32,902 bases of DNA from UBA1858 sp039182865. GTDB taxonomy: Bacteria > Pseudomonadota > Gammaproteobacteria > UBA4575. Location of the stretch: positions 1-32,902 of the forward strand of contig JBCDBX010000012.1 of assembly GCA_039182865.1 (NCBI GenBank), read 5' to 3'. The notes under the pieces are model-generated. The model saw only the letters and a list, made by a program, of their open reading frames with translations. It was not told the DNA's origin and searched no databases. The position numbers were made by a program, and so were the translations under genes. Shown in pieces: positions 32,650 through 32,902 of the stretch. Position 1 is the stretch's first letter. Each line of letters starts with the position of its first letter.

Positions 32650-32902
32650 ATGAAGAAATTTTTAATAAATGTCAGGTATTTTTTAGCGCCGTTATTAATA
32701 TTGGCGGCGATGTTTGGTGTCATAGCCGGCGGGCCATGGGTCTGGACGGGATTAGTGCTATTAGGGGTGGGGATCATTATCGATACACTCACTAAAGCAC
32801 AAACGCCCGGAGCGGGATTTGACGAGAACGGAGATACGTATGGGATACCGGCGTTACACAATGGTGTGATGTACGGCATGCTTGGTGTGTTCATCTGCTT
32901 AC
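32650..32902 (+). CDS. Membrane desaturase / alkane-hydroxylase-like protein, N-terminal fragment
   Basis: 84 codons are visible before the window ends; the rest is cut off. A GGAGG lies 6 bases before the ATG. Two hydrophobic segments (NVRYFLAPLLILAAMFGVIA and VWTGLVLLGVGIIID) with GGPW between them are followed by DTLTKAQTPGAGFDENGDTYG and the start of a third segment. This layout resembles the N-terminus of AlkB/fatty-acid-desaturase-like di-iron membrane proteins, but the diagnostic His boxes are outside the window, so the family is tentative. It is divergent from the MerR/B12-type regulator gene and fabA. Confidence 0.55.
   Translation, partial: MKKFLINVRYFLAPLLILAAMFGVIAGGPWVWTGLVLLGVGIIIDTLTKAQTPGAGFDENGDTYGIPALHNGVMYGMLGVFICL

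Noticed and set aside
32580..32894. Minus-strand open frame of 104 codons opposite the desaturase-like gene
   Set aside because: Low-complexity Pro/Asn-rich translation, no ribosome site, and the plus-strand frame has a good ribosome site and membrane segments.
1..32902. CRISPR arrays, insertion sequences, prophage or defence genes
   Set aside because: No regularly spaced repeats, transposase, integrase or phage-type proteins were seen on either strand.

Overview
This window is about 33 kb of an AT-rich (visibly below 45% GC) gammaproteobacterial chromosome. The assignment rests on the gene set: an Fpr of the E. coli type ending in YW, FabA, PepN, TrhO (YceA type), MtfA, a SixA-type phosphatase, DUF2288 and DUF3301 proteins, and exported proteins ending in a VPxPAA...GLVGL...RR (PEP-CTERM-like) tail. 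A PPi-type phosphofructokinase next to adenylate kinase and a CbbQ/NirQ-type ATPase are compatible with a free-living aquatic, possibly methylotrophic or sulfur-oxidising lineage, but nothing in the window fixes the genus. No tRNA, rRNA, CRISPR array, insertion sequence or prophage gene was seen. Gene density is high and most of the content is housekeeping.

Layout. 1-2.4 kb: end of a SixA-like phosphatase, then leftward fpr, a DUF4126 membrane protein and a small exported Cys protein. 2.7-4.4 kb: a Rieske ferredoxin divergent from a three-gene run (small protein, Cys-rich protein, Fe-S-type uracil-DNA-glycosylase-family protein). 4.4-6.7 kb: AI-2E-type permease, a 33-residue membrane microprotein with its own terminator, a DUF6632-like protein and a hypothetical. 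6.8-9.7 kb: an orphan CbbQ-type AAA ATPase divergent from an acetolactate synthase large subunit. 9.7-12.6 kb: exported MsrA, an operon of a half-size EamA protein, MtfA and a small lipoprotein, and a DsbA-family protein. 12.7-14.4 kb: two tandem degenerate GST-fold proteins and the only long non-coding stretch, which carries two hairpins. 14.4-19.4 kb: GalT-like HIT protein plus a membrane aspartic protease; PPi-PFK plus DUF2288; adk plus DUF3301; an MJ0936/YfcE phosphoesterase. 19.4-23.0 kb: the most unusual part, with a nonsense-riddled cupin pseudogene, a metzincin-like exported peptidase, a ferredoxin-reductase-like protein with an eroded flavin site followed by a paralogue of the 3.4-kb Cys-rich protein, and a PEP-CTERM gene whose signal peptide contains three stop codons. 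23.2-29.9 kb: sulfurtransferase, Nudix and a receiver-like protein rightward; trhO-tatD-bolA-DUF465 leftward; pepN. 30-32.9 kb: an intact PEP-CTERM-like gene behind a CRP-type promoter, then a MerR/B12-domain regulator with fabA, divergent from the start of a membrane desaturase/alkane-hydroxylase-like gene.

The strongest leads are: (i) the pair of paralogous Cys-rich proteins of no known family, each near iron-sulfur proteins; (ii) a CarH/LitR-like regulator that has lost all three signature B12-contacting positions and sits between fabA and a membrane desaturase-like gene, with repeated TTGTACAAG-type sites between them; (iii) two neighbouring pseudogenes broken only by in-frame stops; (iv) a class II CRP-type promoter in front of an exported PEP-CTERM-like protein. 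Nothing here can be asserted as a new defence or mobile system.
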